Shown piece after piece: positions 1 through 6,633 of a stretch of 12,684 nt of DNA. Positions within the stretch are counted from its first letter, which is position 1. Each line of letters starts with the position of its first letter. A model generated the notes under the pieces. That model was not told where the DNA came from, did no database searches, and saw nothing but the letters and a program-made list of their open reading frames with translations. A program made the translations under genes and the position numbers. The DNA is taken from NCBI GenBank assembly GCA_943908405.1, contig CALTTE010000054.1:1-12684 (forward strand). The letters run 5' to 3'. This DNA comes from an uncultured Moraxella sp. (GTDB lineage Bacteria > Pseudomonadota > Gammaproteobacteria > Pseudomonadales > Moraxellaceae).

Positions 1-80
1 CAAGAAAATCAAAAATCCAGTATTAATATTAAGTATTAAAGCAAAAATCAAACATTAAAACAAAAATAAAGGCAAAAATT

Positions 81-1820
81 ATGTTGCAACTAACCCCTCG
101 CTTTACAGGTAAGCCGTCAGATGAGTTGCTTTGTCATTTTGGGCAGACGCTGGCACGCTTGTTGGCTGGGCGTGGGGTGCAAACAGTGAAAACGCTGGAT
201 ACCGCCATTGATGGGCTGTTGTCAGCGGAGCATTTATTGGGCATTGATGACGCGGTCAACGCCATTGATACCGCTATTGACAAGCAAAAACGGTTGTTGG
301 TGGTTGGTGATTTTGATTGCGATGGGGCAACAAGTACAGCGTTAATGATGAGAGTATTAACAGGGCTTGGGGCAACCGTACAATTTTTGATTCCAGACCG
401 TTTTGTGTTTGGTTATGGGCTAACACCTGCTTTGGTTGAGCATGCTTATAATCATTATAGCCCCGATATGATTATTACCGTGGATAATGGTATCTCAAGT
501 CACGATGGCGTGGATTTGGCAAATCGTTTGGGTGTTGATGTGGTGGTTACCGACCATCATTTGACCAAAGAGTCCGCCCCCAAGGCTTGTGCGGTGGTCA
601 ATCCCAACCAGCTGGGTTGTACTTTTGCCAGTAAGGCACTGGTGGGCGTGGGCGTGGCGTTTTATGTGCTTGGACGGCTTGCCAAAAAACGCCGTGAAGC
701 AGGCAAGTCTACTTATCGGGTCAGCCAGCACCTTGATCTTGTGGCGTTAGGAACGGTGGCTGATGTTGGCACACTGGACCAAAACAACCGTATTTTAATT
801 ACGCACGGCTTGGCACAAATTAACGCAGGGCGTTGCTCCAAGGGTATCTTGGCGATTTTGGCACAAGCCAAAAAATCCTTTGAAACGGTTGGGGTGCAAG
901 AGCTGGGTTTTATTGTTGCTCCACGTATCAATGCCGCTGGGCGTATGGACAGTATGGATGTTGGCGTGGCTTGTTTGCTGGCTGATGATGACTATCAAGC
1001 CCAGTTGTTGGCAGAACAACTTGACCGTCTCAACAATGAACGCCGTCAAACCCAAGATGCAATGAAAAAAGACGCCGAGACAATGCTGGATAAAGAGGCA
1101 ATGCTGGATAAAATAGAGGTGGCGGTTAATCATCGGGCGGTGATTTTGTATGATGATAGCTGGCACCAAGGCGTTATTGGCGTGGTTGCAGGGCGTATCA
1201 AAGAGCAAGTGCATTTGCCTACGCTGATTTTTGCCCCAAGCGATAGCAATAAAATCGGTGCTAAAGATTTAATCAAAGCATCGGCACGGTCAATTGTAGG
1301 CGTGCATATCCAAGACAGTTTGGTTGAGGTGGATAAGCGTTATCCAGAGTTGATTTGTCATTTTGGTGGGCACGCAATGGCGGCGGGATTGACGTTACAC
1401 AAAGATGATTTTGAGCGGTTTTGTTGTGCGTTTTATGAGGTGATGAATGAGTTACCCGCTTCGGTGTTTTGTGAGCGAAAAATAACCGATGGCCATTTGT
1501 TGCCGAGCGATATTAGTTTGGCTTTTGTTGATAGCTTGTCGCAGTTTTTGTGGGGGCAGGGATTTTTACCCCCTGTGTTTGATGGCGTTTTTGGTGTAAA
1601 ATCGCACAAAATTTTAAAAGACAAGCATTTAAAGCTTAGCTTAAGTGATGAACACGTGCAATATCCTATTGACGCCATTTGGTTTAATTTTGACCCTAAA
1701 GCGTGGGATTACCGAGCCGAGCGGGTGCATATTTTATATAAATTGGCGGTCAATGAATGGCAAGGTAATCGCCGTGTACAGCTTATCATACAAGATTTGG
1801 CGGTAGTGAGCATTGTTTGA
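81..1820 (+). CDS. recJ: Single-stranded-DNA-specific 5'-3' exonuclease RecJ
   Basis: Predicted cytoplasmic Mn/Mg-dependent exonuclease that degrades single-stranded DNA 5' to 3' in RecF-pathway recombination, mismatch repair and base-excision repair. The 579 residues match the usual length (about 577 in E. coli). DHH-domain motifs are visible in order: GDFDCDG at 76-82 (D77, D79, D81), VDNG at 134-137, the name-giving DHH at 158-160 and a GTVADV block at 224-229. The PRINAAGR motif is at 281-288. The DHHA1-side motifs are HQGVIGVVAGRI (362-373) and the glycine/histidine block HFGGHAMAAG (427-436). The C-terminal part corresponds to the OB-type domain. The ATG start has an AAAGG ribosome binding site at 68-72, eight bases upstream. 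An in-frame 18-bp tandem duplication gives MLDKEA-MLDKIE at residues 335-346 in the linker between the DHH and DHHA1 parts. All catalytic motifs are intact, so the gene should be functional. Confidence 0.97.
   Translation: MLQLTPRFTGKPSDELLCHFGQTLARLLAGRGVQTVKTLDTAIDGLLSAEHLLGIDDAVNAIDTAIDKQKRLLVVGDFDCDGATSTALMMRVLTGLGATVQFLIPDRFVFGYGLTPALVEHAYNHYSPDMIITVDNGISSHDGVDLANRLGVDVVVTDHHLTKESAPKACAVVNPNQLGCTFASKALVGVGVAFYVLGRLAKKRREAGKSTYRVSQHLDLVALGTVADVGTLDQNNRILITHGLAQINAGRCSKGILAILAQAKKSFETVGVQELGFIVAPRINAAGRMDSMDVGVACLLADDDYQAQLLAEQLDRLNNERRQTQDAMKKDAETMLDKEAMLDKIEVAVNHRAVILYDDSWHQGVIGVVAGRIKEQVHLPTLIFAPSDSNKIGAKDLIKASARSIVGVHIQDSLVEVDKRYPELICHFGGHAMAAGLTLHKDDFERFCCAFYEVMNELPASVFCERKITDGHLLPSDISLAFVDSLSQFLWGQGFLPPVFDGVFGVKSHKILKDKHLKLSLSDEHVQYPIDAIWFNFDPKAWDYRAERVHILYKLAVNEWQGNRRVQLIIQDLAVVSIV
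1081..1116 (+). repeat. In-frame 18-bp tandem duplication inside recJ
   Basis: CAATGCTGGATAAAGAGG (1081-1098) is followed directly by CAATGCTGGATAAAATAG (1099-1116), with 15 of 18 positions identical. Because the unit is six codons, the frame is kept. It encodes a repeated MLDK(E/I)(A/E) in the helical linker ahead of the DHHA1 domain. Confidence 0.85.
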
Positions 1821-1855
1821 ATAGGGGCGGTTTGCGTTGGGCAAGTTGCCAAGTA

Positions 1856-1883
1856 GCTTTATTTGAGCGGCTTTATTTGAGCG
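1856..1883. repeat. 14-bp perfect tandem duplication
   Basis: GCTTTATTTGAGCG occurs twice with no gap (1856-1869 and 1870-1883). The sequence then continues as GCTTA, as if a third copy began and diverged. It lies 36 bp after the recJ stop codon. Confidence 0.85.
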
Positions 1884-2184
1884 GCTTATAACGTTAAAGT
1901 AGCGTATGATGTGACAGACAAGCAGTAAGCAAGGCTTATTTTGATGGCTGTGTGATTTTTGTTTTTATGAACAATAATTGCTTGGTTTGATTTTTAGTGT
2001 GGTTTTGGTGGTTTTAAAAGTATTTAAAAAACTTGAAAACTTGTTTTGGGCTTAATGGTTTTGGCTTTTTGATTTAAGTTTAAGACACTAAGCGATTGGA
2101 TAATCTGCAATCAAACAAGATGTAATCAACAAGTTGGCAACAGGGCAATTGCGCCAAGCAATCATTATAAAACATACGCAATCA

Positions 2185-2209
2185 TTAAGCCTAAGTTTAA
2201 GCCCTAAGC
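2185..2209. repeat. 12/13-bp imperfect tandem pair in the pgsA leader
   Basis: TTAAGCCTAAGT (2185-2196) is followed by TTAAGCCCTAAGC (2197-2209). A further CTAAGCC lies at 2218-2224. The pair ends 35 bp before the chosen pgsA start. Confidence 0.6.
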
Positions 2210-2244
2210 TTTATTTTCTAAGCCTTTTGACAAAAGCGAGTGTT

Positions 2245-2877
2245 ATGAAACCTCAAACCATTTTTACCTTGCCTAATAACTTAACCATCGCTCGTATTGT
2301 GATGATACCGTTATTTGTGGGCATTGCTTATTTTCCGCCCGCTCTAGGCATAGATACCACCCCCATTCCTGATAATGCCATTGCCCGTTTGGGAATGATG
2401 GAGTATAGCGACAGCATATTGCGTCATTTTTTATTGACTTTTGTGTTTGTATTGGCAGCGATTACCGATTGGTTAGATGGTTATTTGGCTCGTCAAATGA
2501 ATTTATCATCGGCATTTGGACGATTTTTGGACCCTGTGGCGGATAAATTGATGGTGGCGGCTGCTTTGATTATTTTGGTGCAATGGCACGCTAACATTGT
2601 TATGGCGATAGCGGCAATTGTGATTATCTCTCGTGAAATTGCGGTATCGGCATTAAGAGAATGGATGGCAGAGCTTGGGGCAAGAACCAGCGTTGCGGTG
2701 TCTTATGTGGGCAAATTAAAAACCGCTTTTCAGATGATTGCCATCACCGTATTGTTATTAAACTGGCAATCGCTTGAGATGATTGGCTATAGCTTGATGT
2801 CGGTGGCGGTCATATTAACGCTTTGGTCTATGCTGATTTATCTAAAGGCGGCGTGGCCTTATCTAAGACAACCTTAA
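2245..2877 (+). CDS. pgsA: CDP-diacylglycerol--glycerol-3-phosphate 3-phosphatidyltransferase
   Basis: Predicted inner-membrane enzyme that makes phosphatidylglycerophosphate from CDP-diacylglycerol and glycerol 3-phosphate, the committed step to phosphatidylglycerol and cardiolipin. The CDP-alcohol phosphotransferase signature is complete: D75-x2-D78-G79-x2-A82-R83-x8-G92-x3-D96-x3-D100, all metal- or substrate-binding positions. About five hydrophobic segments surround it. The family-typical N-terminus TLPNNLTIARIVMIP supports the ATG at 2245, giving 210 residues. A TTG at 2134 would add 37 unrelated residues. The ribosome binding site is weak (GCGAG at 2236-2240). The protein is longer than the E. 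coli enzyme (about 182) because of a loop at about residues 31-58 between the first two membrane segments. It appears to be transcribed alone. Confidence 0.95.
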   Translation: MKPQTIFTLPNNLTIARIVMIPLFVGIAYFPPALGIDTTPIPDNAIARLGMMEYSDSILRHFLLTFVFVLAAITDWLDGYLARQMNLSSAFGRFLDPVADKLMVAAALIILVQWHANIVMAIAAIVIISREIAVSALREWMAELGARTSVAVSYVGKLKTAFQMIAITVLLLNWQSLEMIGYSLMSVAVILTLWSMLIYLKAAWPYLRQP

Positions 2878-2930
2878 AATCAAGACAGCCTAAAATTGGG
2901 GGCGTAAGATCAAAACAGCTTTAATTAACT

Positions 2931-2987
2931 TTTTTGTAACATTATCGCCAAAGTGATTGCAAAACTCATCTAGCCTTGTTACAAAAA
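2931..2987. repeat. 11-bp perfect inverted repeat before lolA
   Basis: TTTTTGTAACA (2931-2941) and its exact reverse complement TGTTACAAAAA (2977-2987) are separated by 35 bases. The arms are AT-rich with a GTAAC/GTTAC core. It sits about 97 bp upstream of lolA and ahead of the candidate lolA promoter. It could be a pair of protein-binding half-sites or a long-loop hairpin; the poor GC content and long loop argue against an ordinary intrinsic terminator. Confidence 0.6.
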
Positions 2988-3010
2988 TTTTGGCACAATG
3001 GTGGTTTGGC

Positions 3011-3039
3011 TTGACCTTGTTTTTTGATTGTCTTTTAGA
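3011..3039 (+). promoter_or_regulatory. Candidate sigma-70 promoter for lolA
   Basis: TTGACC (3011-3016) is a good -35 box. A 17-base spacer leads to TTTAGA (3034-3039), a poor -10 box with 3 of 6 matches. Position and orientation suit lolA, whose start is 44 bp downstream. The weak -10 box keeps this tentative. Confidence 0.3.
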
Positions 3040-3083
3040 TAGTCGCTTAAGTTTTTTAATTTTATTTGGTTTAAGGAGTTATA

Positions 3084-3689
3084 ATGTTTAATGTTAAAAT
3101 TTGTATACCTGTTTTGGCAATCGCTTTGATGGGTCAAAGTTATGCCAACCCTGCGGCCAATCTTAATAAATTGCTCGCTGGCACGCAATCAATGAGTGCT
3201 AATTTTACTCAAACCACCCAAGGGGGCAAAAACACCAAATTTAGTGGCACAATGGCGGTGCAACGCCCCAATCAATTTCGCTGGGAAACTAAAAGCCCAT
3301 CAGAACAGCTTGTTGTTGCCAATGGTAATACGCTTTGGGTTTATGATAAAGATTTGGCACAAGCAACCCGCCAGGCTACCAGCAATCAAGTGGGTGAAAC
3401 ACCTGCGTTGTTGTTGTCAGGCAGCCCTAAACAGATTGCCGACAGCTTTAGTATTGACCAGCCCCATAAAGACAAAAATTATTATGTATTAAAGCCAAAA
3501 TCCAATAACGCCAATTTTAAAAACTTATCCATTAGCTTTAATGGTGGTCGCCCTGTGATGATGGTGTTAAATGATAACCTTGGGCAGACTACCACCATTG
3601 AATTTAGTAATATCAAAATGAACAGCGCTATTGCTCCATCGCAATTTCGTTTTACCCCGCCAGCTGGTGTGGACGTGATAGAGCAGTAA
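3084..3689 (+). CDS. lolA: Outer-membrane lipoprotein carrier protein LolA
   Basis: Predicted periplasmic chaperone that accepts lipoproteins released by LolCDE from the inner membrane and passes them to LolB at the outer membrane. The 201 residues match the family (about 203 in E. coli). A Sec signal peptide covers residues 1-21: K5, then a hydrophobic core, with likely cleavage after SYA. The mature part begins with helix LNKLLAGTQSMSANFTQT, followed by the beta-rich stretches characteristic of LolA: FSGTMAVQRPNQFRWE (about 53-68) and LVVANGNTLWVYDKDL (about 76-91). The C-terminus ends in an F-x-F-TPPAGVDVI block typical of the family. A strong AAGGAG site (3073-3078) lies five bases before the ATG. 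The gene stands alone, with a 206-bp gap before it and a convergent neighbour after it. Confidence 0.95.
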   Translation: MFNVKICIPVLAIALMGQSYANPAANLNKLLAGTQSMSANFTQTTQGGKNTKFSGTMAVQRPNQFRWETKSPSEQLVVANGNTLWVYDKDLAQATRQATSNQVGETPALLLSGSPKQIADSFSIDQPHKDKNYYVLKPKSNNANFKNLSISFNGGRPVMMVLNDNLGQTTTIEFSNIKMNSAIAPSQFRFTPPAGVDVIEQ

Positions 3690-3774
3690 AATGCGATAAC
3701 AAAAGGGTAAACGTAAGACAAACCACCCAATAAACCCATTTGCAAATAACCATACGGCTATAAAGATGCCAAGC

Positions 3775-3820
3775 TGTTTTATGGTTTCAAACTGTTTTAT
3801 AGTTTGTTGTTTTATGGTTT
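3775..3820. repeat. Three-copy TGTTTTATRGTTT direct repeat
   Basis: Copies are at 3775-3787 (TGTTTTATGGTTT), 3793-3805 (TGTTTTATAGTTT) and 3808-3820 (TGTTTTATGGTTT). The start-to-start spacings are 18 and 15 bases. Confidence 0.65.
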
Positions 3821-3897
3821 ATTGCGGTGTGGTTTATATGGGGGTTGGGGGTGCTAACTTAGTTAGATTGAAGGTTAAAGAAAAATTTGGTTAAGTC

Positions 3898-3962
3898 AAG
3901 CGACTAATTAGAGCAACTAGGTAAAGCGACTAAGTGAAGCGACTAAGTGAAATGATTGAGTA
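3898..3962. repeat. Degenerate five-copy 13-bp tandem array
   Basis: Two perfect adjacent copies of AAGCGACTAAGTG (3924-3936 and 3937-3949) are flanked by diverged copies: AAGCGACTAATT (3898-3909), AGAGCAACTAGGT (3910-3922) and AAATGATTGAGTA (3950-3962). Divergence increases outward from the perfect pair, as expected if the central unit was copied most recently. Confidence 0.8.
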
Positions 3963-4031
3963 AGGCTAAACCCAAAAACCAAACAATGTGTAAGTGTGTA
4001 CAAGCAATAAAATCCATATGTCAGCAAATCA

Positions 4032-4826
4032 TTAAGCCAAAATCAGCTCAAGCACCGCTTTTGTACCAATAAAGCCAATGGCTAAAAACAAAAAGCCATA
4101 AATGGTCATATAACACGCCCGTTTGCCTTGCCAGCCATAACGATAATGCCCAATAATCAAACCGCCAAAGATGAGCCAAGATAGCACGCTAAAGGTTAGC
4201 TTATGGGCAAGGTGCTGTGCCATAATGTCATAGGTTGCCATAAAGCCTACCGCCAAAGCGGCACTTAACAAAACAAAGCCAAATAAAATCATATCAAATA
4301 ACAGCCCTTCCATACTTTGTAGGGCGGGCAATTTACTCACCCAAAACCGCTCACGGCTTTGATGTTTGAGTTCACGAATTTGTAATGACAAAATCACTGC
4401 CTGTACACAGCCCATCAGTAGCACGCAATAGGCAGCAAAGGACAGCACAATATGCACCTCAAGCAAAGGACCAATCCCAACCAGTGGCTCATAGGCCGAC
4501 CGTCCAAAAAATCCTGCCGATACGCCGATTAAAGCAGCAGGGGTTGCTAAAAGCCCCAATGCCAAAATGGGGCGATATAAGCTAAATATTACAAAAAATA
4601 ACAAAAAAAATAGCGTGGTTAAACTGATTGTATTGAAGAGATTAAAATTTAAGCCATATTGTGTTACAATGCTAGGATAAAGCAAAAAGGCGTGGCAAAT
4701 AGCCCCAACCGTGAGCAAGGTTAGGCTAAGTGTTTTGTTTGGTAAGCGATGAGCAACCATTGTGGTGTATAAATACACACCTACGATAAGATAACTCAAA
4801 GCCGCTAAACTATAAATAATAAACAA
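4032..4826 (-). CDS. ypjD: YpjD/CcsA-like inner-membrane cytochrome c assembly-family protein
   Basis: Predicted polytopic membrane protein of 264 residues, with about eight transmembrane segments (roughly 4-21, 34-52, 62-84, 87-106, 122-148, 174-197, 208-227, 238-258). It belongs to the cytochrome c assembly (CcmC/CcsA/HemX-like) family, and E. coli YpjD has a similar length. Conserved histidines sit in family contexts: H45, H125 in a VHIVLSFAAY block and H208 in HKLTFSVLSW, followed by a GWQGKRA block (231-237). Such histidines can coordinate heme in relatives, but the function of YpjD itself is not settled. The start codon is TTG (4826-4824), supported by AGGGG (4837-4833 on this strand) six bases upstream; the next in-frame ATG would remove the first membrane segment. 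As in E. coli, the gene is divergent from ffh. Confidence 0.88.
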   Translation of the reverse strand: MFIIYSLAALSYLIVGVYLYTTMVAHRLPNKTLSLTLLTVGAICHAFLLYPSIVTQYGLNFNLFNTISLTTLFFLLFFVIFSLYRPILALGLLATPAALIGVSAGFFGRSAYEPLVGIGPLLEVHIVLSFAAYCVLLMGCVQAVILSLQIRELKHQSRERFWVSKLPALQSMEGLLFDMILFGFVLLSAALAVGFMATYDIMAQHLAHKLTFSVLSWLIFGGLIIGHYRYGWQGKRACYMTIYGFLFLAIGFIGTKAVLELILA

Positions 4827-4839
4827 AAATCACCCCTTT
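4827..4839 (-). promoter_or_regulatory. Ribosome binding site fixing a TTG start for ypjD
   Basis: On the minus strand the order is AAAGGGGTG (4839-4831), then ATTT, then TTG. This is a strong Shine-Dalgarno match at normal distance, which favours the TTG over later in-frame ATG codons. Confidence 0.7.
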
Positions 4840-4861
4840 GCAGGTAAATTCATCAATAACG

Positions 4862-4877
4862 GTGCTTAATTTAGCAC
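4862..4877. promoter_or_regulatory. 16-bp near-palindrome between divergent ypjD and ffh
   Basis: GTGCTTAATTTAGCAC has GTGCT/AGCAC arms and an AATT centre, with one mismatched pair (7 of 8 pairs match). It lies in the 110-bp divergent intergenic region and could be an operator. No regulator is indicated by the sequence. Confidence 0.4.
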
Positions 4878-4880
4878 AAA

Positions 4881-4910
4881 ATAATCTTGTTTTAAATAAC
4901 CTTGTTTTAA
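4881..4910. repeat. 15-bp tandem duplication in the ffh leader/promoter region
   Basis: ATAATCTTGTTTTAA (4881-4895) is followed by ATAACCTTGTTTTAA (4896-4910), with 14 of 15 positions identical. It ends 26 bp before the ffh start. Each unit carries TTGTTTTAA, so the duplication may double promoter-like elements: TTGTTT resembles a -35 box and TTTAAT a -10 box. Confidence 0.75.
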
Positions 4911-4936
4911 TAATAGTATTTTAGTAGGAAATTATT

Positions 4937-6478
4937 ATGTTTGATACTTTAACCGAACGTTTATCAGGCTCTTTAAGAAATCTATCAGGGCAAGCAACCT
5001 TAACCGAGGACAACATCAAAGACACCTTGCGTGAGGTGCGAATGGCTCTATTAGAGGCGGACGTGGCGTTGCCTGTGGCTCGTGATTTTGTCGCCAAAGT
5101 TAAAGAGCAAGCCTTGGGGCAAGATGTCTTAAAAGAGCTTGCCCCCGCCCAAGCTTTTGTAAAGATTGTCTACGATGAATTAACCGAAATGATGGGGTCT
5201 GCTAATCAAAGCCTTGAAATGACCGGCAAACCGCCGATTATATATTTGCTGGCAGGGTTACAAGGGGCGGGCAAAACTACCACCGCAGGCAAATTGGCAA
5301 AATTTTTACAAGACAAGCAAAAAAAGAAGGTAATGCTTGTGTCGGCCGATATTTATCGCCCCGCTGCCATCAAACAGCTTGAACAAGTTGCCTCGCAAGT
5401 GGGGGCAATGTTTGTGCCATCAAGTGCCGATGAAAATCCGATTGATATTGCCAGACGTGCCATCAACAATGCCAAATTACAATTTGCCGATATTTTGATT
5501 ATTGATACCGCAGGTAGGCTGGCTATTGATGAGCAAATGATGAATGAAATCAAAGAGCTAACAGCAGCGGTTAATCCTACCGAGACGTTGTTTGTGGTGG
5601 ATTCAATGACAGGGCAAGACGCCGCCAATACCGCCAAAGCCTTTAATGACGCACTGCCATTAACAGGGGTGATTTTGACCAAAACCGATGGCGATGCTCG
5701 GGGTGGGGCGGCGTTGTCGGTGCGTGCCATCACTGGCAAGCCCATTAAGTTTTTGGGGCGCGGTGAAAAATTAGAGGCCTTAGAAGCTTTCCACCCTGAA
5801 CGAATTGCCCAGCGGATTTTGGGTATGGGTGATGTGTTGTCGCTTGTTGAAGAAGTAGAAGCTAAAATTGACAAAGACAAAGCCGAAAAAATGGCACAAA
5901 AAATCCAAAAAGGCGGTGAGTTTGATTTGGATGATTTGTTAAGCCAATTTCAGCAAATGAAAAATATGGGCGGTATGGCAGGATTTTTGGATAAAATGCC
6001 AGGTATGAGTGGCGATGACATTCAAAACGCCTTAGCAGAGGCCAAGCCTGAAGAGAAAGTTAAAGAGATGGAGGCGTTAATTCATTCAATGACCGCCTTT
6101 GAACGCCAAAATCCTGATAAAATCACCCCAAGCCGTAAACGCCGTATCGCCGCAGGGTCAGGCAAGCAAATTCAAGATGTTAATCGCCTATTAAAACAGC
6201 ACAAACAGATGGCAAAAATGATGAAAATGATTAGCCGTCCTGATGGCATTGCCAAAATGATGAAAGCGGTGCAAGGGCTAACTCGTGGTATGGCAGGGCA
6301 AGGTGGTGGCGGTCCTTTATTTGGCGGTCAAAGTGTGCAAGATATGGCACAAGAAGTGGGCAAAATGGGCTTGGGGGCTGATGATTTGGCTACCGAACAA
6401 CTAAAACAGCAAATGGAGCAAATGCAAAAAGAGCAAATGGGTAACCCGCTGGAAGGAAGATTTAAGCGTCGCTTTTAA
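4937..6478 (+). CDS. ffh: Signal recognition particle protein Ffh (SRP54)
   Basis: Predicted GTPase subunit of the signal recognition particle. It binds 4.5S RNA and signal sequences of nascent membrane proteins and docks with FtsY. The N domain is residues 1 to about 95. The G domain follows with GLQGAGKTTTAGKLA (P-loop, 107-121), SADIYRPAA (136-144), DTAGR (190-194), TKTDGDARGG (248-257) and a closing GRGEKLEALEAFHPERI (274-290). The methionine-rich M domain includes SRKRRIAAGSGKQIQDVN at about 398-415, the RNA-binding region. The protein has 513 residues against about 453 in E. coli. The excess is mainly a C-terminal extension rich in Gly, Gln and Met, ending in basic GRFKRRF. A TAGGA site (4925-4929) precedes the ATG by seven bases. 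Divergent from ypjD. Confidence 0.97.
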   Translation: MFDTLTERLSGSLRNLSGQATLTEDNIKDTLREVRMALLEADVALPVARDFVAKVKEQALGQDVLKELAPAQAFVKIVYDELTEMMGSANQSLEMTGKPPIIYLLAGLQGAGKTTTAGKLAKFLQDKQKKKVMLVSADIYRPAAIKQLEQVASQVGAMFVPSSADENPIDIARRAINNAKLQFADILIIDTAGRLAIDEQMMNEIKELTAAVNPTETLFVVDSMTGQDAANTAKAFNDALPLTGVILTKTDGDARGGAALSVRAITGKPIKFLGRGEKLEALEAFHPERIAQRILGMGDVLSLVEEVEAKIDKDKAEKMAQKIQKGGEFDLDDLLSQFQQMKNMGGMAGFLDKMPGMSGDDIQNALAEAKPEEKVKEMEALIHSMTAFERQNPDKITPSRKRRIAAGSGKQIQDVNRLLKQHKQMAKMMKMISRPDGIAKMMKAVQGLTRGMAGQGGGGPLFGGQSVQDMAQEVGKMGLGADDLATEQLKQQMEQMQKEQMGNPLEGRFKRRF

Positions 6479-6521
6479 TTTTGTTCAACTAACTTAAGCT
6501 CCACTTAACTAAAAACCACCC

Positions 6522-6546
6522 TTGGCAATAGTTGTCGGAAGTTTTT
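6522..6546 (+). terminator. Weak candidate terminator after ffh
   Basis: TTGGCAA (6522-6528) can pair with TTGTCGG (6532-6538) around a TAG loop, with three G-U pairs in a seven-pair stem. AAG then TTTTT (6542-6546) follows. The stem is marginal, so this is only a candidate. Confidence 0.3.
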
Positions 6547-6633
6547 GTAAGTATGAGTGATTTTTGTCAAATAATATGATTGCTTTTTTACCTTTATTTT
6601 GCTATTTTTTTGAAAATTATTTGGAGAAAACAT

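Larger units (their letters stand above)
1821..2244. other. 424-bp AT-rich gap between recJ and pgsA
   Basis: No convincing gene is seen here. The frame of pgsA is open back to a TTG at 2134, but those 37 extra codons give a low-quality Ser/Leu-rich sequence unlike the family N-terminus. The gap holds a 14-bp tandem duplication (1856-1883), two adjacent AAACTTG(A/T) units (2029-2044), a GCAATTGC palindrome (2145-2152) and a 12/13-bp tandem pair (2185-2209). I find no clear terminator for recJ. A TATAAA at 2166-2171 could be a -10 element for pgsA but has no matching -35. Confidence 0.5.
3690..4031. other. 342-bp repeat-rich convergent gap between lolA and ypjD
   Basis: No coding sequence is supported here. 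The gap holds three copies of a TGTTTTAT(G/A)GTTT element (3775-3820), a short CTAAC-TTA-GTTAG dyad (3854-3866) and a five-copy array of about 13 bp (3898-3962). Although both flanking genes point into the gap, I see no GC-rich hairpin with a T-run on either strand. Termination may therefore be factor-dependent or through weak structures. Confidence 0.5.

Noticed and set aside
2134..2244. N-terminal extension of pgsA from a TTG at 2134
   Set aside because: The added 37 residues are low-complexity, include a tandem DNA repeat and have no ribosome binding site. The family N-terminus begins right at the ATG at 2245.
3854..3866. CTAAC-TTA-GTTAG dyad as a terminator between lolA and ypjD
   Set aside because: The five-pair AT-rich stem has a three-base loop and no following T-run on either strand.
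6580..6633. Longer lipoprotein start at TTG 6580
   Set aside because: It would place a second hydrophobic stretch before the lipoprotein signal. The ATG at 6634 has GGAG at good distance and gives a normal signal peptide.
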